From the NCBI GenBank assembly GCA_946699065.1, contig CAMPDV010000022.1:1251501-1315500 (forward strand): DNA of 64,000 nt, written 5' to 3'. Position 1 is the first letter of the stretch. Each line of letters opens with the position of its first letter. Under the pieces are notes generated by a model, which was given only the letters and a program-made list of their open reading frames with translations, did not search any database and was not told the DNA's origin. This document shows, piece after piece, positions 34,290 to 47,773 of the stretch. The translations under genes were made by a program, and so were the position numbers. The stretch comes from Loxodes magnus (taxonomy: Eukaryota; Ciliophora; Karyorelictea; Loxodida; Loxodidae).

Positions 34290-35070
34290 ACATTTATTCT
34301 CTGTTCTGAAAAAGCAGCAATCCAGAGTAAAGCAAAGTTATGAGAAGCGAAAAAGTTACTAAAAACAATGCACACAGAAATGCGTAATAAAAGAAGAAAA
34401 CAGGAAAAAGCTGAAGTCTACCCTACACTAGAAAGTTTCCGAGTTTAACCCTTCTGGTTTAAAACTCCAGGAAAGGGTTGATAAACTCAGTAAGGAGAAC
34501 GAGAGGTTAGCTGAACAGATCTAGAAGGGAGGCAAGAGACTTTATATCTAAGGTTGGTAAACTAAAAGAGAACTAGACGCCTTTTGGAAATATTAAAAAG
34601 AATAATTTAACGAGACTAAATTCCAAGTTCAGATAATCTAAGAGTAAAATTATCAGATTGAAAACACTATCTATGCAGAGCTTGAAGAACTCATAAAGTC
34701 AGCAAAATTAACCTGGCCAAATGATAATTATTGACAAAATGAAAAAGAAAAATCCCCTTTAACAATGAAAAAACATAAATAGAAAAGATAGTAGAGAAAA
34801 TGTGCTACTACTGCAAGAGTCAATGATATTTATGGAAGATATGCTACGAGTTCAGAAAGGATAAAGAACAGTTTTGGAAAAAAAGATTTAATAGTAAAAA
34901 GAAAAAGAAGAACCAGATATGATGTAGGAAAGAGGAACAGTTTAAAGACTGAAAACGAATTTAGAACTGGAAGAACTTTTAGATAAAACAAGTATAAACT
35001 ATGATAAGAGAAGGATGGCTAGAAGGGCAAGATACACGATTTCTAGAGCTCGTTAAAAACTAAGCCCCTC
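34290..35070 (+). pseudogene. ORF1-like zinc-knuckle protein relic
   Basis: A coiled coil (LKLQERVDKLSKENERLAEQ) is followed, after a frame change near 34790, by MCYYCKSQWYLWKICYEF. That aligns with the intact knuckle CYYCKKKGHQYKQCRKF at 51.2 kb but has lost the His. The downstream text (EGWLEGQDTRFLELVKN) aligns with ERWREKRNTRFKTRKN of that copy. The frame change and lost ligand mark it as non-functional. Confidence 0.55.
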
Positions 35071-35199
35071 AAATTTTTAAACTTTTACTTAACCAATAGT
35101 CTGACGAATACTAAAATTTAAAAAAAAATTAAAATCAATAAAACATTTAGCAAAGCAATAGAGCATCGGCTTCGTCAAAAATTTTTAAATATAATAAAA

Positions 35200-35830
35200 A
35201 TAGGAAGAATATTAACTTCCTAAATTGCATTTGTTATAGTAAATTTTCTGAACATAGTATTGATTAAACTTGTATCTATTTTATGTAATTTTCTACCTGT
35301 ATATTAGATAAGTTCTACTTTTGATACCGTTACTACCTGAAACTTTACTATTTAGAGTTCTTGGAGGTTTTTGAATCTCTTTCCCATCAACTTCTAGATA
35401 GCACTAGAGATTAAATATAAAAATTTGAAAATCTCTACAAATCTTCTCTTTACAATGCAAATAATCCTTGAATTATTCTTTTGTTAAGAAAATGCCTGAT
35501 TTTTTTTCTTGAATATATTTCCTATTTGCTACAATATAATTTTTATCTTTCTCCGTTTAGTTTTATCTGATATTATCTCTTCTTTTTGCAATCCTACTTT
35601 TTCTAGTATTTTCAATACTTTTATTTGAAGTTGTGAAATTCCAATCCTCTTTTTCATAGACATGTTCAAGATTAATAATAATAGCATCTTTTTATTTTTC
35701 GTTTAGGTTTAAATCTCGAGTTTTTTCTCCTTCAGTTATCATTAACTCATCTCCTTACCTATAAGTTCCATTAAACGCCGCAATTTTTCCTGATTCTCGT
35801 CTATTTTTCTATCGTACTATTTTTATTTGA
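35200..35830 (-). pseudogene. Possible ORF1-like relic, minus strand
   Basis: Minus-strand text is charged and helical (EGEKTRDLNLNEKQKDAI, then KSGIFLTKEQFKDYLHCKEK), ending near IKSRTYLIYRQKITQ. It resembles the other ORF1 relics in composition and lies among them, but neither a MEIE motif nor a CCHC knuckle is clear. Confidence 0.3.
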
Positions 35831-36200
35831 TAGAAATATATAAAATGTAAGATAGTTTTAGAAAATAAAATTTAATATTTTTAATAAAAATGAAAATGCT
35901 ACATCTCAGTTAGCATAGGAATGGAAAAATTAAGCAAAAAACTACATATTAATTTGAGATTTCAACCTATAAAATAATGAAAATTTTTTTACAAATGAAG
36001 AAACTATTTAAAAAGTCATATACCTAAGCAGATCTAAATACCTTTTGAACTATACTAAAATTTAAAATTGTAAAATTATTAAAAATAGTCAGAAAAATAG
36101 TAGTTAAAAATTAGCAAGAACTTTAAAACTAAAACAGCTTGTAAGTAAAAAATTTTAGGATGCAAATAGAGGAAACATAATATGATATGATATGATTTAA
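35831..36200. other. AT-rich spacer with a short (ATATG)n-like run
   Basis: Plain AT-rich DNA. A short ATATGATATG run at about 36180-36195 is the only pattern. Confidence 0.5.
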
Positions 36201-36760
36201 AATATTTTCCTTTTCAGGAAATTTCAACTTTTTCTAAAGAGACATCATTTCAAGTTTTATTATGCTTAATAAGATTAGGGATATCCATTTTTACAAATTT
36301 AGAAACTTGAATTTATCCAAGCCTTTCTTTTTACTCCTTCAAATGTCTGTCTTGCAATTAGTGAACTTACGCTCTTCTATTTCATCTTGCAGATAATTTC
36401 TTTTGCTTCAGTAAACTCTACATTTTTTTTCAGTTATTATACCTCTTCTAGAAGGTTAATAATCTTTAGCGCTATTAACATGATTCAATTACTTTTTTCT
36501 AAAATAAATACTCGTTTTGATTCATGCAAAATGATTTCTTTCATTTCTTAAGTTTTTCAATTCCTAAGAGTTTCAGATGCTTTATTTATGTTTCTTTTCA
36601 GTTTTCATTATATTTCTGTTGTTTTTAAAATTTACTAAGAAGAAAATCCTTTTTAGAAGCTTTCTACCATATTATTTTCTAAAAAAGGAAACAATCATCC
36701 TAGAGATATAGTCACAAAAGAAAGATTGTAGTATTGTTATTTTTCATAGGATAATTACAA
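36201..36760 (-). pseudogene. Possible coiled-coil ORF1-like relic, minus strand
   Basis: The minus strand reads as charged coiled-coil text, ending with KMDIPNLIKHNKTWNDVSLE near 36240, where KMDI could be a degraded MEIE motif. It fits the series of minus-strand ORF1 relics but cannot be proven from sequence alone. Confidence 0.28.
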
Positions 36761-38912
36761 AAGACTCAAATTTATTAAATGAAAAAATAACAAAAAAGGG
36801 AAGAAATAGCAATATAACTAAAAGAATAAACACTAAAGAAATATAAGGATGAATAAGGGGAAATGTTTTGAAACGAACAAGACTAAGTTTATAGAATTAA
36901 TAGTTATAATAAATACAAAGAGGATTTAATTTTAAAGATAAGTAGCTAAGAATTTAAAATCATAACTAAACCTCCAGGAGTTTTTGGAGATTGATAAAAA
37001 AGATGAAATGGTTCTATGAACACTAAGCAATAGAATAACCTTATTTCTACAAGTTGTAAACATAAGAAGCAAAATTATTTTTTTAGTTATTTCTTACCCA
37101 AATTTTAAAAAGCTCAAGTAGTCTATTAAGTTCATAAGGCAAATATAATAAAATATTTATCTTTATAAAGATAAGAAATAACTATACTTAAAATAATAGC
37201 CAAATAAGTTATAAAATAATAAAATACCAAAGCTTTAAAGGATGATTAGATATAACTAAGGACAGAATTAAAAGTTAGATATATATTCAAATATAAAGAA
37301 CGATATTCCTCTTAATTCAAATCATTATTAAAGATGATTGAAACTAAACCAATCAATTCTAAAGCATTCGAATATTGTAAAACTAATTAAGTTTTAAACT
37401 TTCTATTATAAGTAAATTAATGAATTTAACTTAAGTTAATTAAGTATAAAAATATATTTGTTGCAAGCAACGAAGAAAAATATGAAATTTTTTTATCATT
37501 TAAGAATCTAGAAAGTTATAATTGAACTTATACCTTTATTTATAAGTAATTGAAAATTGAAGATAGTATCTACGAAGTCATAATATCTTAATTTAAATAA
37601 GCGAACTATAAATAACATAAAAATCTGATTTGCTCTCCTTGGTTTGTCTAATATGATTTTATTCATTATAAATAAAGAAAATAAATATCTAGCAACACTC
37701 ATTTTATCAAATAATCTGGCAAAATCATATTAGTTTGATCATAACTTTTATAATTTAATTTGAAAGATTAAAAGCATAACAAGTTAGCTAATTTTCTTGC
37801 TTTAATATAGCCTTAAATTTCTTTATTTAAGCAGATTCATTCAAATTCTTTTTTTCTTCGTACATCTTTCATATTTTATTTACCTAGAAAAAAAACTAAG
37901 TTCCTTTTAATAATTTCGAAAATACTTTTTAAATAAGCTTCGATGGAAAAATTAATTTATAGCATTGCTAAAACATTTAAGCTTAAAGATTTGGAAAAAT
38001 AATACTGAAAGAGTGAGTTTAAAGGATTTATCTGTTAGTGACTAAATAGCTAAGACTTTAGTTTGTTCTAATGCTTAAGTTCTAAATAAATTAAGAAAAT
38101 TCATAATACACATTTTTAGACTAAGTAGGTCGATTTTTAATTATTGAATACTTGCTTTATCACCACTATCTTGCTTGATAAAATAAAGTTCAAATTTCAA
38201 ATGAAAAAGTTTGAAAATCTATAGTTGGAATCAGCTATTTATACTAAACTAGTTTACAATAATTGTTAAATTTTCTTCTTATTTAACTAATTAAATTCTG
38301 TCTAGTTATTAGATATATCATAGTAAATTTAACATTGTTTAAGTTATAGTTAATTTCCTCGTTTTTCTTAGCTTTTAGAATAAATTAAAAAAGGTTTACT
38401 ATTTTAATACTATTTGCTTAAGACATTTAAATTAGATTAAATGCATTACAACTCTATAATTTCTTCTTCTAGTGGAAATAGCTTTTTTTCAAGTATTGCT
38501 TAAGATTAAGTATACTTCTTATCTTTTTAGTTAGCAACCTTTCCATCTGCTTTACTAGATAGAAAATTTTGAAACAATAATTTCAAAAAAGAATGAAAAA
38601 ATGATTATATTCTCCTAAAACTAAACTTACTGAGATATGGATCAACTTATTAAAATAGAAGTTATGCTCTATTGAAGTTTATCTAGTATGATACTGGAAA
38701 TTAATAGAAATAAAAAAGAAAGTTAAGTCTAGCTAAATAAATAGAAGCTATGTAATTAAATCCAAATTAAACTGTAGCTTTGAAAATAGCTAATAGACAT
38801 ATAAAAGTATTGTAGTGATTGATATATGAAATTAAAGGGGAAAATAACTAATTTTTCAATTAAATTGAAATATCTTTAAAATAATTTCTTAAGTTAGGCT
38901 CTTTTTAATAAT
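36761..38912. other. AT-rich stretch; one doubtful minus-strand ORF
   Basis: No recognisable domain on either strand. A minus-strand frame from 37702 (MSVARYLFSLFIMNKIILDK) to TGA near 37498 could be a 64-residue remnant; I give it little weight. The last ~200 bp before 38913 presumably hold the promoter of the receptor gene. Confidence 0.4.
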
Positions 38913-41900
38913 ATGGAAAGTAAGTTATCAATCTTATTAATGATTTTAGTCGTAGTCGAGGTTAATGCTTTTAAAATAGTCTTTTTGTATGAACATAGAA
39001 TAAGTCAATCTTATGCAGTCAACACTGCTAAAGATGGATGGGAAGAAATTTTAAATAAGCACTTCCAAAATAAGTAATGATATATAAATGAAGAAATATA
39101 GCTAGAATTTTAGTAAATCAAGATAAATAAAAATCTAACTCAAAACTTTAGCAACTTTACATCAAAATGAGAGAAGCTAAAATTAGACATGATTATTGAT
39201 ATGTCCAAAAGTTATCAACTCACCTATTTAATTTCCATTTGAGCTCACTAAAAGAAGATAGTTCACATAGTTTCTAAGGAGTAAAGTGAAAGGATTAAAA
39301 GAAGCAAGTTTAGTCATTTCATACTTCCTTCAAGTGATTCTCTTACTAAAGTAATAATAAAGTTCTTAGAATAGTTCAAATGAAAATCCATGGGATACTT
39401 CTCAGACTAATTTACTGATAACGAACCTTCAATAGTCCAATAAACTCTAAGAAATTTAGAATACTAATGAATAATTCCTGTGTTTGGCATTGAAAAAATA
39501 AATATAGAAGATATTATTTAAGATATTTAAATAAAAGGACTAAGGAAATTTTATAGTACTATTAGCTATAATTTCGAATCCTTTTTGAATTTACTTTCCC
39601 AATAAAACTATGAAATTAAAGCTTTTATAATGAATATTTAAAGCTCCTGGTAAATATGAAATTTACCAAATGTCTAGATTATAAACGGATTCGTAGGACT
39701 AAGTTTTGGAACTTAAATTATTAAGAACAAGATAGAATACTAAATTCATTGCATAGACTTATTTTTAGAGTAAATCGCAATTGCTTTAAGAGAGTAGCAA
39801 AATATCAACAATGATTTGGTGAATGGCTTGATATAGAAGTTATTTTCTAGTCAAAGCATTTAACTTTAAATTTTGAATGTACAATTTAATAAAGTCAAAG
39901 TAGTGGGAGTCGTTAATTTAACATCCATAGTGTATTATGAATAAATAGTATGGCCTGATGGAACTACTAACATACCAGACAATAGTTTAATTGAAATTCC
40001 AATTAGCATGGTGGCTGACAGAAAAAATCCTGATGGAGTTGATGTGTCATGAGTAGCTTATTACTATTGAGGTAGAGAGTATGGTGTTTATTATGTTAAT
40101 AATATAAATAACATAATGCCCTATTATCGCTTAAAGTCAGCCAACATTTTCACAGGAGCTGAGTATTTTGATTACAATTATGTTTACCAAGAATGAAGCT
40201 AAAAAAAGTAAGAATATGGTCTGCTTCATTACATGCCAGAAACAAGCTCTAATTCTATAGATCTCTATAACTTTTTCAAATAGCAAAACTTTACTATAAC
40301 TTGCATCTCTGGAGATAATGCGGCTCCTGATTTATCAAATAAATAAAAATATCCATACTTCGTTAGATCAATTCCTTCAGATGCATATTCAGCAGTTTTG
40401 GTTGCGAGAACATGTTATATGTAAGATTGAACAAAAGTAGGAGTAATTTATTAAGATACAGCATGATAAAAGGGAATATATGATTACTTTGTTAAAGAAT
40501 CAAGTTACTTCGGTATAAGCATAGCTAATAAAAATAGAGTAGTAGGTGACATTAAGTCCTAGACTAGTAATGAATCATGAAAAGATATAGTAAAGGAAAT
40601 ATACAAAAAGACTAGGGTTGTTTTGATTATTGTTTATGAAGATGATGCTAAAATTATAATCAAACAATTTTATGAATAAGGAGCAAGAGAAGGAGATTTC
40701 TTATTCATTTCTTTTTCTTGACTAACCGAAAATTTTGTTTCACAAGATGAAGAAGGAAATAAAATTCAAGCAGTAGTAAAAGGAGCGATATAATTTATTC
40801 CTGTCTATTTATAGGGAGATTTTGGGTAAAATATAAAAAAGTAAATCTAGGAATATTATAAAACCGAGCAGCTAACTAATTACGCCTTCACAGAATTTGA
40901 TGCTCTTCTTTTGGGGGTTTACGCTTTGCAAAATTTAATAAATAAAGGCTAAAATTATAAGAAGCAGGAAAATATTATAGAGGCAGTTAGAAATGTTAAA
41001 TTTATAGGAGCAACAGGAAAAGTAAGCATCGAATCAAATTCGAATGATAGATCTGCGCTCCCATGAAACATTGAAAACTATCAATAAGACGAAAAAGGGC
41101 TTTGAAGCATTTAAAGTATCGGAGTTTATTGTATAACTTGTGATGTTATCTTTGATTTTAAAAAGCCTTTTATGTGAGGAGATGGAAGTATAGGAAGCTT
41201 TGAATATAGTTGGAATTTATAGTGCCCCTTCAAAGAAAGAGAAAGATAGAATTTTTTAAAAGGAGAAATAGTGTAATACATAACTTTGCTGAGCATGCTA
41301 ATATTATTTATTTTAAGTTCTTTTTGGGAGATTAGAAAACCAAGCGACTATTAATTTGTCAAACTGTAGAGAGTTTTTGTAATGTCCAGTTGGGATTTTA
41401 TTTACATTTTGCATATTCTTTTATATACTTTGCAAATCGCTTCAGTTGGTCCAGACTTCTCTGATTATAGTTATTTAATAAAGTTTATTACAAGTTGTGC
41501 GAAACTTGATTTCGTAAATATTTTTGGAAAATCTGACAACAAGCAATATTCTAATCAATTAGTTGCATGCGTCGTAGCTTTCTTATGATTAATTAGCTTT
41601 CTAAGTATTATAAGAAAGTTAGAGCTTTCAAATAAGTTATCTCTTTACTTAATCGGAAGCATTTCGTATTATTTAGGCCCTTTCCTAACTTATAGCTTTT
41701 TCCTACCTTTGAACTGAAATTTTTTGGATTTATTTATCTGCGTTGAAGGATTCGACTAAAATCGTAATGGATCCCTCGAATTTTCCGAGTCATTTCACTA
41801 TAAAGATTGTAACTGAAAATGCTGATAAGGTAATCACCTCTTTTTCGTGATAATAAGCTCAATTTTTTTCGTTATCTACACAATCCTAGGAACTAAAACA

Positions 41901-42899
41901 CTTCTTATGTGGTAAGAACTATATGGGTACTTAAACAAGATAAAGTACAAAAAATAATGACTAATAAGCTATAGAGTCTTCTAGATGATTCTAGTTACTT
42001 TAAATTTACTAGTAGAAAGGCAGAATAAAATAGTCCACATAGTGCTCTATTTAGTTATATTAGCTTTTCTAATCTTCTACACTTACAAGATATAGCCTTG
42101 CTGCTACCCAAAGCTAAATTCTTGAATGCTAATATTTCTTGGATGCCTCTTCTGAGTTACAATTATACAATTAATTAGAATAGAGCTTTCTTCCTATAAA
42201 GTTGCTAAGAATATATACATATTAGCGAATGGCCTAGGATGTAGCTTTATAATTCTAATAGGATTTAAACTATAATTGAAATAAAAAACCTTAATTACTA
42301 TTTTTGAGTTAGACGAAACCTATTTATTTAGATGAGCCTTCCAATGCAAGAAAAACAACCATTTACTACCTAAATATATCATGAATCAGTCAATTTTCTT
42401 TAATTTCAGGTAATTCTTAGCTTTCAAGATACTAACAGATGAAAATTTTTTGTTTGAATAAGAAAATTTTTCACTGAAGCTTTATTTATTTCACAATGTT
42501 GTAAATAACGAATAGAACTAGTTCTTATTTTTAGAATAGTAAAGCTTTAATTTTTTAGAGCAAACTAGCAATTTGAAAAATATTCAAGAGAATATAAATA
42601 GAAACCTGGAGGAAACAAGAGAGCAACTTTAAAAAAATTAAGATTCTAGAGTATATCCACCTGGTACATTTTCATTCGAAAGCGAATTTTTAAAAGTTAA
42701 CATTCGAGACAGTAAAGCAAATAGAGAATCGTAATTTTTAAAAGTTCAAAAGGTAAAACAAATAAATGATATAAATGAGAGCGAAGATCAATAAAAAGTC
42801 AAAACATAAGAGTAAGAGCAACAGTTGATATTAACTTAATAATTTAAATTAAGTAAAACTTTAGTACTTTTATATATATAAACCAATAATCTCTATTGA
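38913..42899 (+). CDS. Receptor with periplasmic-binding-protein-like ectodomain and about nine membrane spans
   Basis: ATG 38913 gives a signal peptide (MESKLSILLMILVVVEVNA). A large ectodomain of the ANF-receptor / periplasmic-binding type I class follows, to about residue 770. Recognisable text is FKWKSMGYFSDQFTDN, KVGVIYQDTAW and FIGATGKVSIESNSNDRSAL, the last being the family's F-x-G-x-TG-x-V-x-F-x-x-N-x-DR-x motif. Hydrophobic segments start near residues 788, 828, 878, 905, 975, 1020, 1045, 1070 and 1100. A charged Gln/Glu-rich tail reaches TGA 42897-42899, for 1328 codons with no intron. It is probably a surface sensor of small ligands, analogous in layout to class C receptors, but the membrane part is not a classical 7TM that I can identify. 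Confidence 0.75.
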
Positions 42900-45692
42900 A
42901 ACTTAGAAGCCTTAATAAAATAAATCTAAGCGTCGTCTCTTTATATTATATCTAGCTTGAATAATACTTTTATATCAATATGATTGTATTAATGCAGTTA
43001 TAAAATCGATTGACGAAATAAAAGTATAATAAATAAAGGAAGTTAAATATGAAATTAATAAACGCTTAATTCTATAAAATAAACAAGGAGTAGAAGTTAT
43101 CTAATTAAGCTTATATAATTTGCTGTTTTAACACTTAATAAACAATTAAGGTTTACTATTAAACTAGCTATCTAAGTAAATTTAATAACCTAAATATAAG
43201 ATTTTAGTTGATATTATATTCAATCAATTAACCTAATTTAAAAAACAAAAGACTCTGATCTCATTTTAAGATAATAGTAAATAGCATGAATATTAAGAAA
43301 TTTAATTTTCTATTTAAGATGAAAAAATAAGCAGTTTTAATAGTTAGTGAAGCTTCTAATATTAAAGAATATATCCACGTTATAAATCTAAACAAATGCC
43401 TAAACTTAGAATGCTAAATATTAAATATTCTAAATTATTGATAAGTTTAACTATCTAATTTATAGAAGTTTTAACTATGAAATATACCCAAACTACAAAA
43501 TCACTTTATATATAATAAAAGTTTATATATTTCATAATGAGCTTCAAATTAAAGATAGATCTAATATTATAAATCTTAAAGAAATAAATCAGCTAACTGA
43601 ATTAGAAAATCAGATCTTTTAGCACTTAGATAATCTTTACCTAAGAAGATATATTATATGAAAAGTCTCATAAGTATATGATAAAGCATACCATTTAATC
43701 TATATCAATTGTAAGAACTTTAATTTAAGTATTAGTTTGTAGTAAATAAAATTAATCTAATTATAAGGATAAAAAGTTTGATTATGAATGCCTAAACAAA
43801 AGCATCGTTTAGATGAAAACTAACTTAAATTATTAAATAAGAAAATCTTAAATTAACAGCAATATATACATTTAATTTATCTTATAATTCATAGAAATAA
43901 AAAAGGTTATTATTACAACTAACTATAACCTCATTTCCTGCTAATAATTTAATCGTACCTTTCATCTATAACCAAAACAAAATTTAGCTATAATGTATTA
44001 CTCAATTTAATAAACAAACTACGAAACTTCATGACACTAAAATGAAATTTCTTTAGGCTATAACTAATAATTATATGATACTAAGGCTTTTAATTATAAT
44101 GATAGGTTTATTTATAATTAATAACTATTTTCTATTTTTAGCTCTTATTATAATCAAAGCTTTATAAGTACTATTTAAAATCTATGAAACCACAATACAC
44201 TTATAGTAGTCAGTTTAATAATTTTAAGCATAAAATAGATATAAATTAAGAGTGCAATGAATGAAATTGAATAAAAGGGCATATGAGTAAATAAATAAAA
44301 TGAGTATAAATAAATAATTATAATCTAAATTAAAGCATTGCTAGCAAAAAGCAGTCAGTATCTATTAATTCCTAACTTATATACAAATATATGCAATCAA
44401 TACTTTTATAAAAATATACCAAATTTAGAAATTTTAGTTTTGCTATATCGAAGCTTTGGCATAACATCATTTAAATTTCTATAATAAAGTAATGATATAA
44501 TTAAAAGTTGCAAGTAGACATAAAAGAGAAATAAGTTTAAGTGTATGTATTGAATTAAAGAGATTTTTAAGTATTCCAATAATTTATTTTTAGGAGAATA
44601 AAATAAATTAGTTAACTTTATTTAAGGCTTTAAATTATATAGGTAATTTTACCAGATCAAAAATAACTAAGAACTTAATTAGAAGATAACTTGGCTTGTT
44701 TAAATTTTTTAGATTAATAAAGATAAATAATAATGCTAAATGCTTAGGGACAGAAATGTAAGGCACATTTTATTATTCTTTTAGTTTAACTTTGAGTAGA
44801 AAACTAAGAAAAATCAAAGAAATTTTTTTGAAAACTATTTAATAAAATATATTCAAAACCTTCTTAAATTCTAAGCTATAGCTCTAAAAATTATTTAGAT
44901 ATACCTTAATACTTTTTATCTTTTAAGTTATAAAGGCTATTAATAAATATATAGCGTACAATATAGTAAACAATAATTTTCTTAAATAAACTTGAAATTA
45001 TCCTAGGTTTTAAAATAAAGTTTATGATCGAATTTCAAAAATAAAAAAAAAGAATATCAAGATAAAAAAGTTTCAACACTTTGAGCATTAGGACATATAT
45101 GCACTACTTATAGTACTATTTCATGCGAATTAAGATAAGAATAAGAGTTTATAAGCTTATAATCAACCTCTAGTCAATTCTTCCATTTCCTGTTTTTTTG
45201 TTTCTTGTAAACTAGTACAAAGTCTAATAAAATATAAAGTTTATTAATTTTAATTTAGAAAGAATTAAATCTAAAGTTAGCACCCTTAACAAAATGAAGG
45301 ATTGATAATATTTAAGTAAATTTGAAAAACTTAAATTCATCTAGAAGTAGCAAATGTATAAAGTAAGCTATATAGCAATAATGATGGTCTCTAAATAGAT
45401 AAATAATATTAGCTTTACTCTAGATATAAGATTATATGAATATAAAAATATTAGAACTATTTTTTGAGAATAATAGAAATTATATACATAGATAAATATA
45501 TCGTTTTCTCTTTCTAAGTGAATTCTAATTAATTTAAATGTTTTTACCTTACTAGACTAATTATCAGCAAGAAAAACTAAATTTAATAATATATTGCTGA
45601 CTAAATATATATCACATTTGTATATGAGGAATTAAGATTATGAAAAGAGAAATAGGAGTTTATTAATATAAGTATAAATTTAATTTTTCGAT
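42900..45692. other. Long AT-rich stretch, nothing firmly recognised
   Basis: About 2.8 kb of very AT-rich DNA. A plus-strand frame around 43020-43520 reads as a plausible protein (KEVKYEINKRLILQNKQGVE), but open frames are the default under this code and no motif supports it. No RNA gene or repeat array is seen. Confidence 0.4.
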
Positions 45693-46061
45693 ATGGATAT
45701 CACATCAAAATGCTTGAGCTGATTTAAAGCCGCTAAAATAGCACTTTTAACATTTTCCAAATATTTTGTCCAATCAAATTATTTAGAGTATAGGGCTATT
45801 AATCCAAAAAAAATTTGTTTAATTAACTTATTTTTTGAAAATGACTGATTAAGCATAGATAAATTCGATTTTAGAAATTTAATCAACTTAATTAAAAGGA
45901 GAAGCACTAAAAATAAAGTGTTACAACATTTTATAAATGTCTATAGTTATATTTATTATGTTGAATCTAAAGCTTTAGATTTATAAGAAAGAAAAGTCTA
46001 TTTAAAAACTTTGAATGAAACATTTTTTCTTTTTTTCAAAATTTAGTAGCGTTAGCTTTGA
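45693..46061 (+). CDS. Hypothetical small protein
   Basis: ATG 45693 to TGA 46059-46061 gives 122 codons (MDITSKCLSWFKAAKIALLT, then NPKKICLINLFFENDWLSID). The codon mix is better than the flanks, with two TGA read as Trp. It is not recognised and could be a fragment of a larger gene. The sequence beyond the stop is poly-purine. Confidence 0.27.
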
Positions 46062-46364
46062 AAATAAATTAGAGATAGTTAAAAAAACTCATATAGGAAG
46101 AAAAGATAGATACTCGCTTCTATTTAGCATAAAAAAGCGTATAGAAAAGATAAAAAACTAATAATAAAAAATTGCTAGGAAAATTAAGAGAAAGCAAAAA
46201 TAATAAAATTGCAGATAAAAAATATCTCGCATTGTTGTATTTGCAACACATTTAGCAACAGGAAGTAAGATAAAAGCAACTATGAATTAATATGTCATAT
46301 CATAGTGAAATTTAATTCTTTATCATATCTTTAAATAATATTCTTTTTGAAGAAAAAACAGAAA

Positions 46365-46625
46365 ATAAATTTGATTATAGAGCGCGTAGCACCTCGTTGG
46401 TGCGCAGCTCTTTATAAATGTTTCAATACATGTCTATTTCTTCAAGTAAGCCTTCAGTCAATAAAAATTCTTCTCTTACTAGTTCCATATCTTCATCATT
46501 TTCTTCTTCATTATCTCTTGTTCTTCTGTCTTCTATCTATCTGCGTTTTATTAATTCTTTGCTACAAGCGTCATAATAATATAAGTTGGAATGGCAAAAA
46601 GAAAAAAAAATTGAAAATGAAGTAA
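46365..46625 (-). repeat. Hairpin-ended repeat, copy H2 (minus orientation)
   Basis: The stem-loop at 46379-46411 (AGAGCGCGTAGCACC, loop, GGTGCGCAGCTCT) is preceded by AAATTTGATTAT, the same flank as in H3 and, inverted, in H1. The pyrimidine-rich 200 bp to its right has no match that I can see in the other copies, so the body differs or is host DNA. A 92-codon frame across the hairpin is an artefact of the missing stop codons. Confidence 0.65.
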
Positions 46626-47635
46626 TCTTTCAAAAAATCATTATAAGTATTCTATTCTAACTTTAAAGCTTAATTAACAAAATATAAATAAAAACACCAA
46701 AAAGATTTTAATTCAAAGTTTATAAAAAAAAGTTTTTATTTAGAATTGAAGTGATATAAGAAGATATCAACATGGGAAAAATGTGAATATATAAAAAATA
46801 AATAACAAAAAAGCTTAAAATATGTAATTAACTTCTATGTTAAATTTATTAGAGAAAAAGTAAAAAATCACCATTTTTAAAGTAAAAGATATCTCAACTA
46901 TAAAATAGAAAATAGAAAATAATCATATATTATCTAAAATCTTTAAAAAAAAATTGAAAGAAAAAAATCATTAAAATTAAAGGTTTCTGAATAAGTATAA
47001 ATAATAAAAATTGTAAAGTAATTGAGAAAACAAAGAATGTGAGTTTGTAATTAATATAAGGAAGTTAAAATTAAAATAAGCAATACGTTCAAGAGTTTGA
47101 TCTTAAAATAGAGAAATTAAAAAAAAGTTAAAAAAACAAGAAAATAGAATTTAAAAAAAAGATCAATGGAATAAGTTGAGAAAAAACTAAAGAGCTTAAA
47201 AAAGTAAGTTTAAAAAAAAGTAAGAAAAACTGCTGAGAGTAGTTAAAGATAATAAATAAAAAAATGAATAAATATCAAAAAATGAAAAAGTTCTAACAAT
47301 TGTTAAAAGAAATTCTGAATAAACTTAAATAAAACTAGATAAAAATTAAATCTTTAAGATAAACTGTCTTCGAAAAACATATAAAAAAGAAAAAAAATCT
47401 GAGATCTAAATTAAAATCAAATTAAGCGGATCTAAAATAATCAAAAGACAAAAATACATTAAAAAAATAAAAAATAAAAAACAATAAAGAAGAAAGAAGA
47501 AAAAAAATAAAAAATAAAAATTAAGTACTTGTTTAGTAAAAGAAGAAAAATGGCACTTAGATTAAAAAAAATAAAGGGATTTTTTTTCGAGAAGACGAGA
47601 CAAGAAAAAACTATCAAAAAATTAGTTAACGAAAA
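46626..47635. other. Extremely A-rich stretch
   Basis: The plus strand is dominated by AAAA, AAGAAA and AATAAA runs from about 46860 to 47560. It reads as lysine-rich text in any frame. I see no gene; it may be expanded simple sequence. Confidence 0.5.
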
Positions 47636-47773
47636 AAGGAATGAATTATCTTGAAATCATACGGTCTCACAAGTTATGTATGATCTGTGTCTATATTCAG
47701 TGATTCAGAGTTCATCGTATCGGGAAGTGATGATAAGACTGTTAGAGTGATTCAGACTAAAGAACGTATGAAC
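47636..47773 (+). pseudogene. Isolated single WD40 repeat
   Basis: One plus-strand frame reads SYVWSVSIFSDSEFIVSGSD followed by DKTVRVI, a textbook WD40 blade (VxSVxFSPDGxxIVSGSDDKTVRVW), except that Ile replaces the final Trp. A-rich DNA precedes it and T-rich DNA follows. A weaker echo (VVRTKIFSNGLK-like) lies near 47990. A functional propeller needs several blades, so this is a fragment left by duplication or insertion. Confidence 0.6.

Noticed and set aside
46347..46625. A 92-codon ORF spanning the H2 hairpin
   Set aside because: It crosses a repeat boundary and has pyrimidine-rich low-complexity text; open frames are expected by chance under this code.
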